Source of the DNA: Actinomycetota bacterium
GTDB lineage: Bacteria; Actinomycetota; Actinomycetes; Mycobacteriales; Mycobacteriaceae
Length of the DNA: 13,470 nucleotides
Assembly: GCA_005787665.1 (NCBI GenBank)
Contig: SYAB01000195.1
Coordinates: 1 to 13,470 of the forward strand
Direction: 5' to 3'
Shown: positions 1-6,137 of the stretch, piece after piece
Layout of the letters: each line of letters begins with the position of its first letter
Numbering within the stretch: the first letter of the stretch is position 1
Notes under the pieces: generated by a model
What the model was told of the DNA's origin: nothing
The model's input: the letters and a program-made list of their open reading frames with translations, nothing else
Database searches by the model: none
Translations under genes and position numbers: made by a program

Positions 1-870
1 GCCGAAGAACCGGTAGTAGTTGGCGGTGTAACCGGCCTCGCCGGAGACCCGCGCGATGGTGAGGTTGTAGCCGTCGTCGGAGGAGATCGCGCCGATGACA
101 TGCCACACCAGCAGGGTGCCGATCACGGCGAGGTCGACGGGCCAGTGGGAGAGCGGCCCGCGACGGGCGGCGGCGACCCGACGAACCGTCCAGCGACGGT
201 CCAGAAGGAACAGTGCGGCGATCGAGGCGATCACGCACAGCACACCGGCCGCCATCACGGCTGACTTGAGCGGGGTCGGTGTGGTGATGAACCGGGTGTC
301 GACGTCGATACGTGCCGACAGGCTCGGCTGGGGTGCCACCTTCAGGTCGGTGAACACCCCGGTCACCTGAGGCTTCTTGTCGGGAGACAGACTGCCGGCC
401 GCGCCCGGTATACCGACGAAGTCCGCGCCGGCGGCCCCGGGGTTCGCCCATACCCGCACGGTGCTGCAGGTGCCGGAGTTCACCGCCTTGCGTGGGGCGA
501 CCGCGGCCACCGTGTCGCGGAAGGCGACGAACACCGAGTCTGCGTTGGCCCGGATGAACAGACCGTTGCGCGCGGCATCGATTCCCTCGGCGGGGTTGGT
601 GGAGAACACCACCCCGCCGGCCGCTGGCAGGGTGGCGATCGCCGAGCACGGGATCGACACCTCGAGTGCTTCGGGAGCGCCGGAGACCAAAGGTGCGGTG
701 ATGTCGCCGACCATCCCGTCGGCACCGGTGCCCTGTGGCCACAGGATGGTGGCGGTGGTCTGGGTGACCGGGAGGAGCGGGGTCAGCGCGCACAACACCA
801 CTCCGGCCAGCCCGGCGAGAACGGCGATGAGTCGCGCGATCCGGGTGGAGTCGGCGGTCTCGCTGGGCAC
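1..870 (-). CDS. embA: EmbA arabinosyltransferase, N-terminal part (runs off the left edge)
   Basis: First 290 codons of a membrane GT-C arabinosyltransferase. In the family, EmbA pairs with EmbB and adds arabinofuranose from decaprenyl-phosphoryl-arabinose to arabinogalactan on the periplasmic side. Visible: an N-terminal membrane segment (about residues 11-32, [20 protein letters not shown]), the Emb signature [15 protein letters not shown], the EmbA-type stretch [23 protein letters not shown], then [14 protein letters not shown] and further membrane segments. The catalytic-region motif SSDDGY has its Asp pair at about 265-266, followed by a TANYYRFFG motif at the edge. Start chosen at GTG 870 (V-P-S-E-T), which resembles the M. 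tuberculosis EmbA N-terminus (VPHDG, from memory). There is no Shine-Dalgarno, and a -10 box sits 8 nt upstream. EmbA rather than EmbB follows from these motifs and from the position after embC. Unlike the usual compact embC-embA junction, a reverse-strand gene lies between them. Confidence 0.93.
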   Translation of the reverse strand, partial: MPSETADSTRIARLIAVLAGLAGVVLCALTPLLPVTQTTATILWPQGTGADGMVGDITAPLVSGAPEALEVSIPCSAIATLPAAGGVVFSTNPAEGIDAARNGLFIRANADSVFVAFRDTVAAVAPRKAVNSGTCSTVRVWANPGAAGADFVGIPGAAGSLSPDKKPQVTGVFTDLKVAPQPSLSARIDVDTRFITTPTPLKSAVMAAGVLCVIASIAALFLLDRRWTVRRVAAARRGPLSHWPVDLAVIGTLLVWHVIGAISSDDGYNLTIARVSGEAGYTANYYRFFG

Positions 871-878
871 GAGCGTCG

Positions 879-884
879 ATGGTA
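879..884 (-). promoter_or_regulatory. Putative -10 box of embA (leaderless start)
   Basis: On the minus strand TACCAT fits the mycobacterial SigA -10 pattern TAnnnT and is followed by 8 nt and then the embA GTG. Transcription would begin at or next to the start codon, giving a leaderless mRNA. No convincing -35 (GCTGTG at 17 nt spacing) and no Shine-Dalgarno are seen. The same hexamer with the same 8-nt spacing precedes embC. This suggests that embA can be transcribed independently of embC. Confidence 0.5.
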
Positions 885-937
885 GGCGACGGGACTGCCC
901 GCACAGCGGACCCAGCCCACCATGGCGATGACATCGT

Positions 938-950
938 GTTTACTTTTTTC
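938..950 (+). promoter_or_regulatory. AT-rich probable promoter tract of the small secreted gene
   Basis: GTTTACTTTTTTC stands out in high-GC surroundings directly before ATG 951. It contains TACTTT (941-946, TAnnnT), but only 4 nt separate this from the ATG, which is tight for a leaderless start; TTTACT at 939-944 would give 6 nt. The exact -10 box is therefore undecided. Confidence 0.35.
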
Positions 951-1307
951 ATGGCCCCCAGGTTCACCTGCGCTGTCCTTGCGGTGAGTTGTGCGGTTCT
1001 GGTCGCTCCGGCGATCTCCTCGGCAGATCCGGGCGATCCGGGGACGCCGACCGGCCCGGAGGATCCCCGCTGTGCGACGTGGCCCGATGTTCCCCAGTGC
1101 ATGGGCAGTCCCTACGCGCCGCCGTCGACCCCGACGGGCCCACTCGATCCGCAGTGTGTGCAGGCGCCGGCCGATGCCGCGTGTATGGGCAGCCCCTTCG
1201 TCCCCCGGCCGCCGACGCCGCCGCCCGCGCCGATGACGCCGATGATGCCCATGACGCCGATGATGCCGATGACACCGGCCATGCCGGGAATGCCCGGCCA
1301 CATCTGA
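951..1307 (+). CDS. Small secreted Cys/Pro/Met-rich protein between embC and embA
   Basis: Encodes 118 residues; function not recognised. It begins with a signal peptide (MAPRFTCAVLAVSCAVLVAPAISSA, probable cleavage before DPGDPG at about residue 26). Cys14 in AVSC is a weak lipobox alternative but sits early. The mature part holds two tandem copies of a TGPxDPxC..C-MGSP unit (about residues 33-60 and 61-89), giving four cysteines at 41, 50, 69 and 78. The tail (95-118) has nine methionines in MTPMMP-type repeats. Proteins of this look (DP.C...P....CMGSP) occur as hypothetical secreted proteins in mycobacteria. Start chosen at ATG 951 because it gives a clean signal peptide; the upstream tract 939-949 (TTTACTTTTTT) is AT-rich with no Shine-Dalgarno. 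The gene runs against embC (4 nt between stop codons) and diverges from embA (80 nt between starts). The Met-rich tail could bind copper or other soft metal ions, but that is inference only. Confidence 0.75.
   Translation: MAPRFTCAVLAVSCAVLVAPAISSADPGDPGTPTGPEDPRCATWPDVPQCMGSPYAPPSTPTGPLDPQCVQAPADAACMGSPFVPRPPTPPPAPMTPMMPMTPMMPMTPAMPGMPGHI
1047..1217 (+). repeat. Two tandem Cys-Pro repeat units in the small secreted protein
   Basis: Residues 33-60 and 61-89 align as PTGPxDPxCxxxPxxxxCMGSPxxPxxxT. Each unit contributes one cysteine pair with eight residues between them, so the copies look like an internal duplication, each possibly closed by a disulfide. Confidence 0.6.
1233..1271 (+). repeat. 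Tandem 18-bp repeat coding Met-Thr-Pro-Met-Met-Pro
   Basis: Units 1233-1250 and 1251-1268 (ATGACGCCGATGATGCCC, last base C or G) are followed by a partial copy (ATGACA). They encode the Met-Pro-rich tail. Such in-frame short repeats are prone to length change by slippage. Confidence 0.7.
1283..1298. terminator. Possible hairpin terminator at the small gene / embC convergence
   Basis: GCCGGG-AATG-CCCGGC forms a 6-bp GC-only stem with a 4-nt loop. It lies in the last codons of the small gene and 14 nt beyond the embC stop. There is no T-tract on either strand. It could serve both strands, but it also codes for Pro-Gly-Met-Pro-Gly, so it may be a codon-use accident. Confidence 0.3.
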
Positions 1308-1311
1308 CGCG

Positions 1312-4300
1312 CTACGTCGGGCGCAGCGGGGCGGGGCTCCACAGGCCGCTTCGGGAGGCGGTCCCGAGGTCGAGTCGGGCGGGCCCGGCGTCCGGGTAAT
1401 ACAGCGTCAGGCGCTGCAGGGCGCCCCAGTCGCGGAACCAGTCGTCCTTCAGGTAGCTGGCCACGGTGGTCGGGCGGAACAGCAGTTCGCTGATTCCCAG
1501 CGGTCCGCCGCCGATGTTGTCCATGACCGGTGAGTTCGCGTCGGCGCCGAAACGGTCCGGCAGAATCCGCCATTTCGGCACCTCGGTGACCCCGGCGACG
1601 TGTCCGAATGGTCGCTGGCAGGGGAAGGCCAGGCCGACCAGCCAGTCCAGCAGCACGGGGTCCTGGGAACCGACCACCTGCTGCAGCGTGCTCAAGGTGG
1701 GGATCCGGGGCGGAGTCACCGCGATCCAGTGCTGCGGCGCGAGGTCGTCGTCGACCGCGACGACGCGGACCAGTGTCGCGTCGGAGGGGATCGCTTTCAG
1801 TGGCGCGCGCAGATTCCGCCATGCCGGTGCCGGTCCGATATCGGCGAACCCCAGCGAGCCGCCCACCTCGCCCGCGGCGGCCTGCCGGTCGGTGGCCCAT
1901 TGCACGGTGACTTCGTCCTGGTCGAACCGGCCCGCCGCCGATACCACCAGCAGGGGCGCCGAGCCGTCGTCGTTCCGCGGCGGCAGCCGGTACCAGGCCG
2001 AGCGAAGCCGGGCCGGCTGCTGGACCCCGGATCGCCAACTGCCCAGCACCGGCGTGGTGGCGGGGTCCAGTCCGTAGGGGAGCTTGACCCGTGAGCCGTT
2101 GACGCCGGGCGTTGCCGTCACCCCGGCGGTCCCGTTCCCGGCGGCCTCGGTCTCCTCGTCGATGAAGTTGCCGCTCTCGGGTGGCTCCTTGACCGGGTCG
2201 GCCGAGATGTCCGCGGGAATTCCGTTGGGCGAGAACCCCTCTGCGGTCACCGATCCCAGGGCCTCGCGGACCGGAATGTCCGCCGGTTGCAGCATCCCGA
2301 CATTGGGGTCCGGTTCGACCAGCACGTCGTCGGCCAGTCCGCAGGTTTTCCCGGTCAGGGCCTGCAGGTTCGACCTGCCGACCGACCAGGCCGGGTACTG
2401 GTGGATCATGCCGAGTGTCAGTGACGTCACCTCGAAGAGGACCAGCAGCCAGGCGGCCACCGCCAGTGGGGACCCGGTGAGCCGCGACCACCACCGCGGG
2501 GGGCCGGAAACCGGATCGGGCCGACTGGAGAAGTGGAACCATGCGGCCAGCAGCAAGGCCGCCACCGTCATGCCCAGCAGGACCGTGGTGAATCCCAACC
2601 GCCATTCCGGGAATTGGTTCGACCACGGTACCCCGAAGTTGGAGACGTACCACCAACCGTTGACGCTGGCGAAGGCCAGCGCCGTCACGAACAGCGTCGC
2701 GGCGGCGAACACCGCCCGGTTGCGGCGTGAGCCCAGCACATGGGGTGTGACGGCGATCGCGGCCAGTGCGCCCAGCGAACCGGCCAGTCCGGCGAAGACG
2801 CCGAAATGGTGGGTCCACTTGGTCGGGGTGAACATCATCGCCAGGAACGAGATGACGGTGATGCCGACGATGCGCCGACTCGGGCCGGCCGCCGTACCGG
2901 GGATGTGGCCGCGGCGCAACATCATCGCCACCGAGACCGCCAGCGCCACGATCAGCGCCAGCACCGCGAACCGGCGGGCGACCGAGCCGTCGGGGGTGGC
3001 CATCATCAGTCGCTCGTAGCGGGTGTGCTCGTCGAACCAGCTCAGGCTCGGCCCGACCGCCCGCTTGAGTTGGTTGGCCTCCACGACGGCCGCGATGCTC
3101 TGGTCGCGGAACATCAGGATCAGCGGTACCGCGGCGGCGGCCAGGATCGGAGCCAGCAGTGGCAGCAGGCCGAACTGCCGGGAACGGCGATGCAGGATGG
3201 TCCGCAGCGGGCCGCTGGCGACGAGCAGCGCACCGATGGACGCGATGCCGGTCGGGCCGGAGAACAAGGTCAGCGCACCGATGACGCAGGCCACCGCGAC
3301 GGGCACCAGCCGGCTGGTCGCCACCCCGCGTTCGACCGAGCACCAGGTGGCCAGGATGCCCAGGGCGATGATCGGCTCGGGCCGCAGGCCGTTGTTGAGC
3401 GGCAGCCAGAACGCCAGGAACAGGCCGGCAGCGGTCCAGGCGGCGGCCCGGCTGTGTTTGACGGCGTTGCCCAGGCGGGGGATGACCTCCCGGCTGATCA
3501 GCCACCAGCACGCCAGCGCCATGACCAGGGTGGGCAACCGCATCCAGATGCTCGCCGTCGAGACGTGCGCCCATGCGGCGAGCAGGTCGTAGTACCAGCC
3601 GAACGGCGCTTCGGGCGTGCCGAACCAGCGGTAGTAGTTGGCCATATAGCCGGCGTTCTCCGACACCCGCGCCATGGTGAGGATGTAGCCGTCGTCGGAG
3701 GTATTGGCCCCGACGAAGTGCCACCACACCAGGACGGCGATCACCAGGCCGTCCAACGGGCCCAGTGACCACCACCGAGCCGGCAGCAGCCGGCGGTGCC
3801 GGGTGCCGTCGGCGGTGTCGAGGATGTGCAGGGCGATCAGCGCGACGACGGTGAGCAGTACGCCGAGCACCATCGCTGCCATCTTCAACGCGGTCGGGCC
3901 GGTGCTGTAGCGGGTGTCGATCGTGGCGGCCAGGCTCAGCCCCGGCGGCGCGGGTCCGGACAGATCGGTGAACACCCCGACGATCTGCGGCCGGAAGTCG
4001 TAGCCACCGCGCTCCCCGCGCAGGGGTGAGCCCGGGTCGTCGCTGTCGGGGTCTTTCGTGAGGCCGACGAACTCCCCGGTGACCTTGTCGGCGTGGGCGG
4101 TGAAGGTCAGCTGCTCGCAGGCGGGGCTGAGGACCTGGCTCATCGGCGCCACGACCACCGGGGTGTTGCGCACCACGACCACCAGGTCCTTGTTGGCCCG
4201 TTGGATCAGCAACCCGCGATCGACGGCCTTGGGCGCCTGTTTGGGCACCGTGGAGAGCAGGACCGACCGGGTGGAATCCAGGCCGGCTGCAGCGCTACAG

Positions 4301-4506
4301 GGAACGGTGATGGTCAGTTCCGTCGGCACGTAGCCGATCAGCGGTGCGGTGACGCTGTCCAACACGCCGTTCTGCGGCCAGTTCAGTTCGGCGGTGGTCT
4401 GCTTGACCGGCAGGAACGGAGTCAGGATTGCGCACAATGCCCCCAAGAGACCGGCGACGGCGGCGACCCGACGGGCGTTCCGGTAGGTCGCCCGCGTCGC
4501 ATCCAC
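1312..4506 (-). CDS. embC: EmbC arabinosyltransferase (lipoarabinomannan arabinan)
   Basis: About 1064 residues, full length for the family (M. tuberculosis EmbC 1094). A multi-pass GT-C enzyme that uses decaprenyl-phosphoryl-arabinose to extend the arabinan of lipomannan/lipoarabinomannan on the outer face of the membrane. Seen: N-terminal membrane helix, LPVKQTTAELNWPQNG, periplasmic N-terminal domain, FRPQIVGVFTDLSGPAP, the catalytic-region motif NTSDDGYILTMARV with the Asp pair at about 271-272, MANYYRWFGTPEAPFGWYYD, LPLNNGLRPEPIIALG, many membrane segments to about residue 700, and a C-terminal carbohydrate-binding region ending DDWFRDWGALQRL..GLWSPAPLR. Sequence and gene order identify EmbC rather than EmbA or EmbB. 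Start chosen at GTG 4506 (V-D-A-T-R-A-T-Y-R), 8 nt after a TACCAT box. The longest frame opens at GTG 4539 and would add 11 residues (MSRGGQLPSSD) encoded across that promoter. The family is the target region of ethambutol. Confidence 0.95.
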   Translation of the reverse strand: MDATRATYRNARRVAAVAGLLGALCAILTPFLPVKQTTAELNWPQNGVLDSVTAPLIGYVPTELTITVPCSAAAGLDSTRSVLLSTVPKQAPKAVDRGLLIQRANKDLVVVVRNTPVVVAPMSQVLSPACEQLTFTAHADKVTGEFVGLTKDPDSDDPGSPLRGERGGYDFRPQIVGVFTDLSGPAPPGLSLAATIDTRYSTGPTALKMAAMVLGVLLTVVALIALHILDTADGTRHRRLLPARWWSLGPLDGLVIAVLVWWHFVGANTSDDGYILTMARVSENAGYMANYYRWFGTPEAPFGWYYDLLAAWAHVSTASIWMRLPTLVMALACWWLISREVIPRLGNAVKHSRAAAWTAAGLFLAFWLPLNNGLRPEPIIALGILATWCSVERGVATSRLVPVAVACVIGALTLFSGPTGIASIGALLVASGPLRTILHRRSRQFGLLPLLAPILAAAAVPLILMFRDQSIAAVVEANQLKRAVGPSLSWFDEHTRYERLMMATPDGSVARRFAVLALIVALAVSVAMMLRRGHIPGTAAGPSRRIVGITVISFLAMMFTPTKWTHHFGVFAGLAGSLGALAAIAVTPHVLGSRRNRAVFAAATLFVTALAFASVNGWWYVSNFGVPWSNQFPEWRLGFTTVLLGMTVAALLLAAWFHFSSRPDPVSGPPRWWSRLTGSPLAVAAWLLVLFEVTSLTLGMIHQYPAWSVGRSNLQALTGKTCGLADDVLVEPDPNVGMLQPADIPVREALGSVTAEGFSPNGIPADISADPVKEPPESGNFIDEETEAAGNGTAGVTATPGVNGSRVKLPYGLDPATTPVLGSWRSGVQQPARLRSAWYRLPPRNDDGSAPLLVVSAAGRFDQDEVTVQWATDRQAAAGEVGGSLGFADIGPAPAWRNLRAPLKAIPSDATLVRVVAVDDDLAPQHWIAVTPPRIPTLSTLQQVVGSQDPVLLDWLVGLAFPCQRPFGHVAGVTEVPKWRILPDRFGADANSPVMDNIGGGPLGISELLFRPTTVASYLKDDWFRDWGALQRLTLYYPDAGPARLDLGTASRSGLWSPAPLRPT

Positions 4507-4514
4507 GTCGCTAG

Positions 4515-4520
4515 ATGGTA
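4515..4520 (-). promoter_or_regulatory. Putative -10 box of embC (leaderless start)
   Basis: On the minus strand TACCAT is followed by CTAGCGAC (8 nt) and GTG 4506, the same hexamer and spacing as embA. A weak TTCTGG lies 18 nt upstream as a possible -35. The box sits between the HNH-gene stop (4545) and embC, so embC would keep its own promoter despite the gene in front of it. A GGGGAGG lies further up but is too far (about 18 nt) from GTG 4506 to act as a normal ribosome site. Confidence 0.5.
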
Positions 4521-4544
4521 GTTGGCCTCCCCGTGACACCAGAA

Positions 4545-6092
4545 TCAGAACGGCGGCGGGATGCTCTCGGCGGCGATGCGGGCTTCGTTGTCGGCGCGCT
4601 CACGGGTGATGCGCCGCAGACGTTCGGTGGCGCGGGTGCGTCGCCGGACGGGCATCATGGCCCCGCGGTCGGCGGTGCCCGGCGGGGGCGCGCGGTGTGC
4701 GGGCACCGGGCCGGTGTCGGTGTCCCAATCCGGAAAGAGCAGTCGGCTTCCCGGCTGCGTGGTGTAGGTCTGACCCGACGGCGAGAGCCAGGTGATGGTG
4801 CCATCGGGGTCCTGGTGGTCGGACCAGCCATCGTCGCCCACCCAGAACGTCTTCAGGAGGTGGTTCAGCCGGCACAGGCAGCGGAGATTCGACGGATGGG
4901 TGGGTCCGAACGGCCAGGGGATCCCGTGATCGACGTCGCAGCGGTCGGCGGGCACATCGCAGTTCGGGAACCGGCAGGTCAGGTCGCGCATCCGGACGAA
5001 CTCCTGCAGTGCGACCGACGGCCGGTAGCCGGGTTCCGCCTCGCGCGACGGGCGGTGCACCGGACGCACGGTTGCACCGCCGGCGATCAGTTGGGCCAAC
5101 AGAGGGGTCGGCACGGTCGGGCCGCCGGCGATGGCCGCCCGGCCCGGCGGTGCCGGCTGCGGTGCCGGCGCCGGATCCGGAGCCAGGAGCTCGCTGAGCC
5201 GGGTCTCGCGGGTGACGGGCGGGCGCGGGTCTCGCGGCCCCTCTCCGGACGTCAGGGGATCGGGGGCGGCCTCGAGTGCCGCGGCGTCGGCGAGGACGTG
5301 CACCACCACCGCCCCGGCCCTCGCATCGGGGGCCGCCGCCGGGCATTGCGGTTCGCCGCATTGACAGGCCAGTTCGTCGGCGCCGGCGCCCAGCGCGCCC
5401 AGGGCGTCCGCGCGGCGCTGCCCCAGGGTGCGGGGATCGTCGTCGCACACCGCATGTGCCATCCGGGTGAGCCGGCGTTCGAGGACGGCAGCATCGGCGC
5501 CGAGCAACCTGGCCCACATCGACGTCGTCCCGGTCTCGGCGTTCCTGCCCCCGAAGCTCACATCGCGGCCCCGCACGCCGGCCTGGGTTCGCCGCACGGC
5601 CTCGGGATCGTGCCGGTCGAGGATCGCATCGATGGCCTGATCGAGTTTGTGCTGCGACAGAGCGTCCCAGGCAGTGGCACGATCGGCGATCGCTGCGTCG
5701 ATCGACGCCAACGCGTCGACATCGACGACAAGGTCGGTACGCCAGGTGATCGCCCCGATCACCCGGGCGCTCGCGTCGCCCCTGGCGAACAGCGCCGCGA
5801 CCCGCGGCAGCCGCTCCCGCAAGCCCATCGCCTGAAACATCTGACCCGAGGCCCGCCCGTGGCTGATCCCCAGTGCCGCGGACACCTCCGCGGCGGCGGC
5901 ATCCCACTCGTCACAGGACCAGTGCGACCGGTCGTCAGCGGCACACCGCCGGTGCACCAACTCCGCCACCGCCTGCAGTCGCCGGGCCGCGGCCTGCGCC
6001 TCCACCCGGGCCCACCCGGCGATCGCCATCACGACGGCCGCGTCCTCGGCATCGCCGAGCGGAGGGGCGGGCGGGAGTTCGTTATCGAACAT
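4545..6092 (-). CDS. DUF222 / HNH endonuclease-domain protein (13E12 repeat family)
   Basis: 515 residues from ATG 6092 (MFDNELPPAPPLG). The N-terminal half is the alpha-helical DUF222 region (VQ/EAQAAARRLQAVAELVHRRC..W..DEWDAAAAEVSAALGISHGRASGQMFQAMGLRERLPRVAALFARGD). A Pro/Ala-rich variable linker follows. The HNH domain lies at about 370-415: CRFPNC, RCDVDH (His about 389), PSNLRCLCRLNHLLKTFW (His about 411). These are the zinc-like cysteines plus the HNH residues of the mycobacterial 13E12 family. The biochemical role of the family is unsettled; nuclease activity is inferred from the motif. Another in-frame start at 6122 would add ten residues, but an SOS box and -10 box lie exactly there, so 6092 is preferred. 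It sits between aftA and embC, adjacent genes in the classical cluster, which points to a lineage-specific insertion. The gap to aftA is 41 nt. Several M. tuberculosis relatives are LexA-regulated. Confidence 0.9.
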   Translation of the reverse strand: MFDNELPPAPPLGDAEDAAVVMAIAGWARVEAQAAARRLQAVAELVHRRCAADDRSHWSCDEWDAAAAEVSAALGISHGRASGQMFQAMGLRERLPRVAALFARGDASARVIGAITWRTDLVVDVDALASIDAAIADRATAWDALSQHKLDQAIDAILDRHDPEAVRRTQAGVRGRDVSFGGRNAETGTTSMWARLLGADAAVLERRLTRMAHAVCDDDPRTLGQRRADALGALGAGADELACQCGEPQCPAAAPDARAGAVVVHVLADAAALEAAPDPLTSGEGPRDPRPPVTRETRLSELLAPDPAPAPQPAPPGRAAIAGGPTVPTPLLAQLIAGGATVRPVHRPSREAEPGYRPSVALQEFVRMRDLTCRFPNCDVPADRCDVDHGIPWPFGPTHPSNLRCLCRLNHLLKTFWVGDDGWSDHQDPDGTITWLSPSGQTYTTQPGSRLLFPDWDTDTGPVPAHRAPPPGTADRGAMMPVRRRTRATERLRRITRERADNEARIAAESIPPPF

Positions 6093-6100
6093 GTGTTCTA
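6085..6100. promoter_or_regulatory. LexA/SOS box across the HNH gene start
   Basis: TCGAACATGTGTTCTA matches the mycobacterial SOS box TCGAAC-N4-GTTCGA at 11 of 12 defined positions (GTTCTA instead of GTTCGA). It covers the HNH gene start codon (6090-6092) and touches the last base of its -10 box, so bound LexA would block both polymerase and the leaderless start. SOS boxes before 13E12-family genes are established in M. tuberculosis. Confidence 0.8.
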
Positions 6101-6105
6101 CAGTA
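6100..6105 (-). promoter_or_regulatory. Putative -10 box of the HNH gene (leaderless)
   Basis: TACTGT on the minus strand is followed by AGAACAC (7 nt) and ATG 6092. It fits TAnnnT with a transcript starting at the ATG. No clear -35 is seen (TCAGAA at 17 nt). The SOS box overlaps the promoter end, which supports DNA-damage control. Confidence 0.6.
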
Positions 6106-6106
6106 G

Positions 6107-6137
6107 TCGGGCCGGCCGACATTTCTGAGTGCCTCAG
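6107..6137. repeat. Two short inverted repeats between aftA and the HNH gene
   Basis: Plus strand GTCGG-GCCGG-CCGAC (6107-6121) and CTGAG-TGC-CTCAG (6125-6137, containing the aftA stop) each form a 5-bp stem. Neither has a T-tract. They could be a weak aftA transcript end or chance structures in high-GC DNA. Confidence 0.25.

Noticed and set aside
1..84. DNA similarity between 1-84 and about 3622-3705, looking like a repeat
   Set aside because: This is embA/embC paralogy over the DDGY...NYYR catalytic region, not a mobile or tandem repeat.
879..950. Earlier ATG (879) for the small secreted gene
   Set aside because: It would add 24 residues before the signal peptide, overlaps the embA -10 box, and is charged and unlike an export signal. 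ATG 951 gives a clean signal peptide.
1112..3775. Very long open frame on the minus strand overlapping embC (about 887 codons)
   Set aside because: It overlaps embC in another frame, is Arg/Gly/Pro-rich with no family motif, and results from the high GC at third positions. EmbC explains the region.
4857..4866. HNH motif reads RLNHLLKT instead of the common RxHHxxKT, suggesting a dead nuclease
   Set aside because: The histidine just before xxK, the one normally conserved, is present (about residue 411), as are the DH histidine and the cysteines. The changed residue is the less conserved neighbour.
4515..6128. Open frame of 537 codons on the plus strand, antisense to the HNH gene
   Set aside because: It mirrors the HNH gene, has a composition typical of antisense frames in high-GC DNA, and has no recognisable motif.
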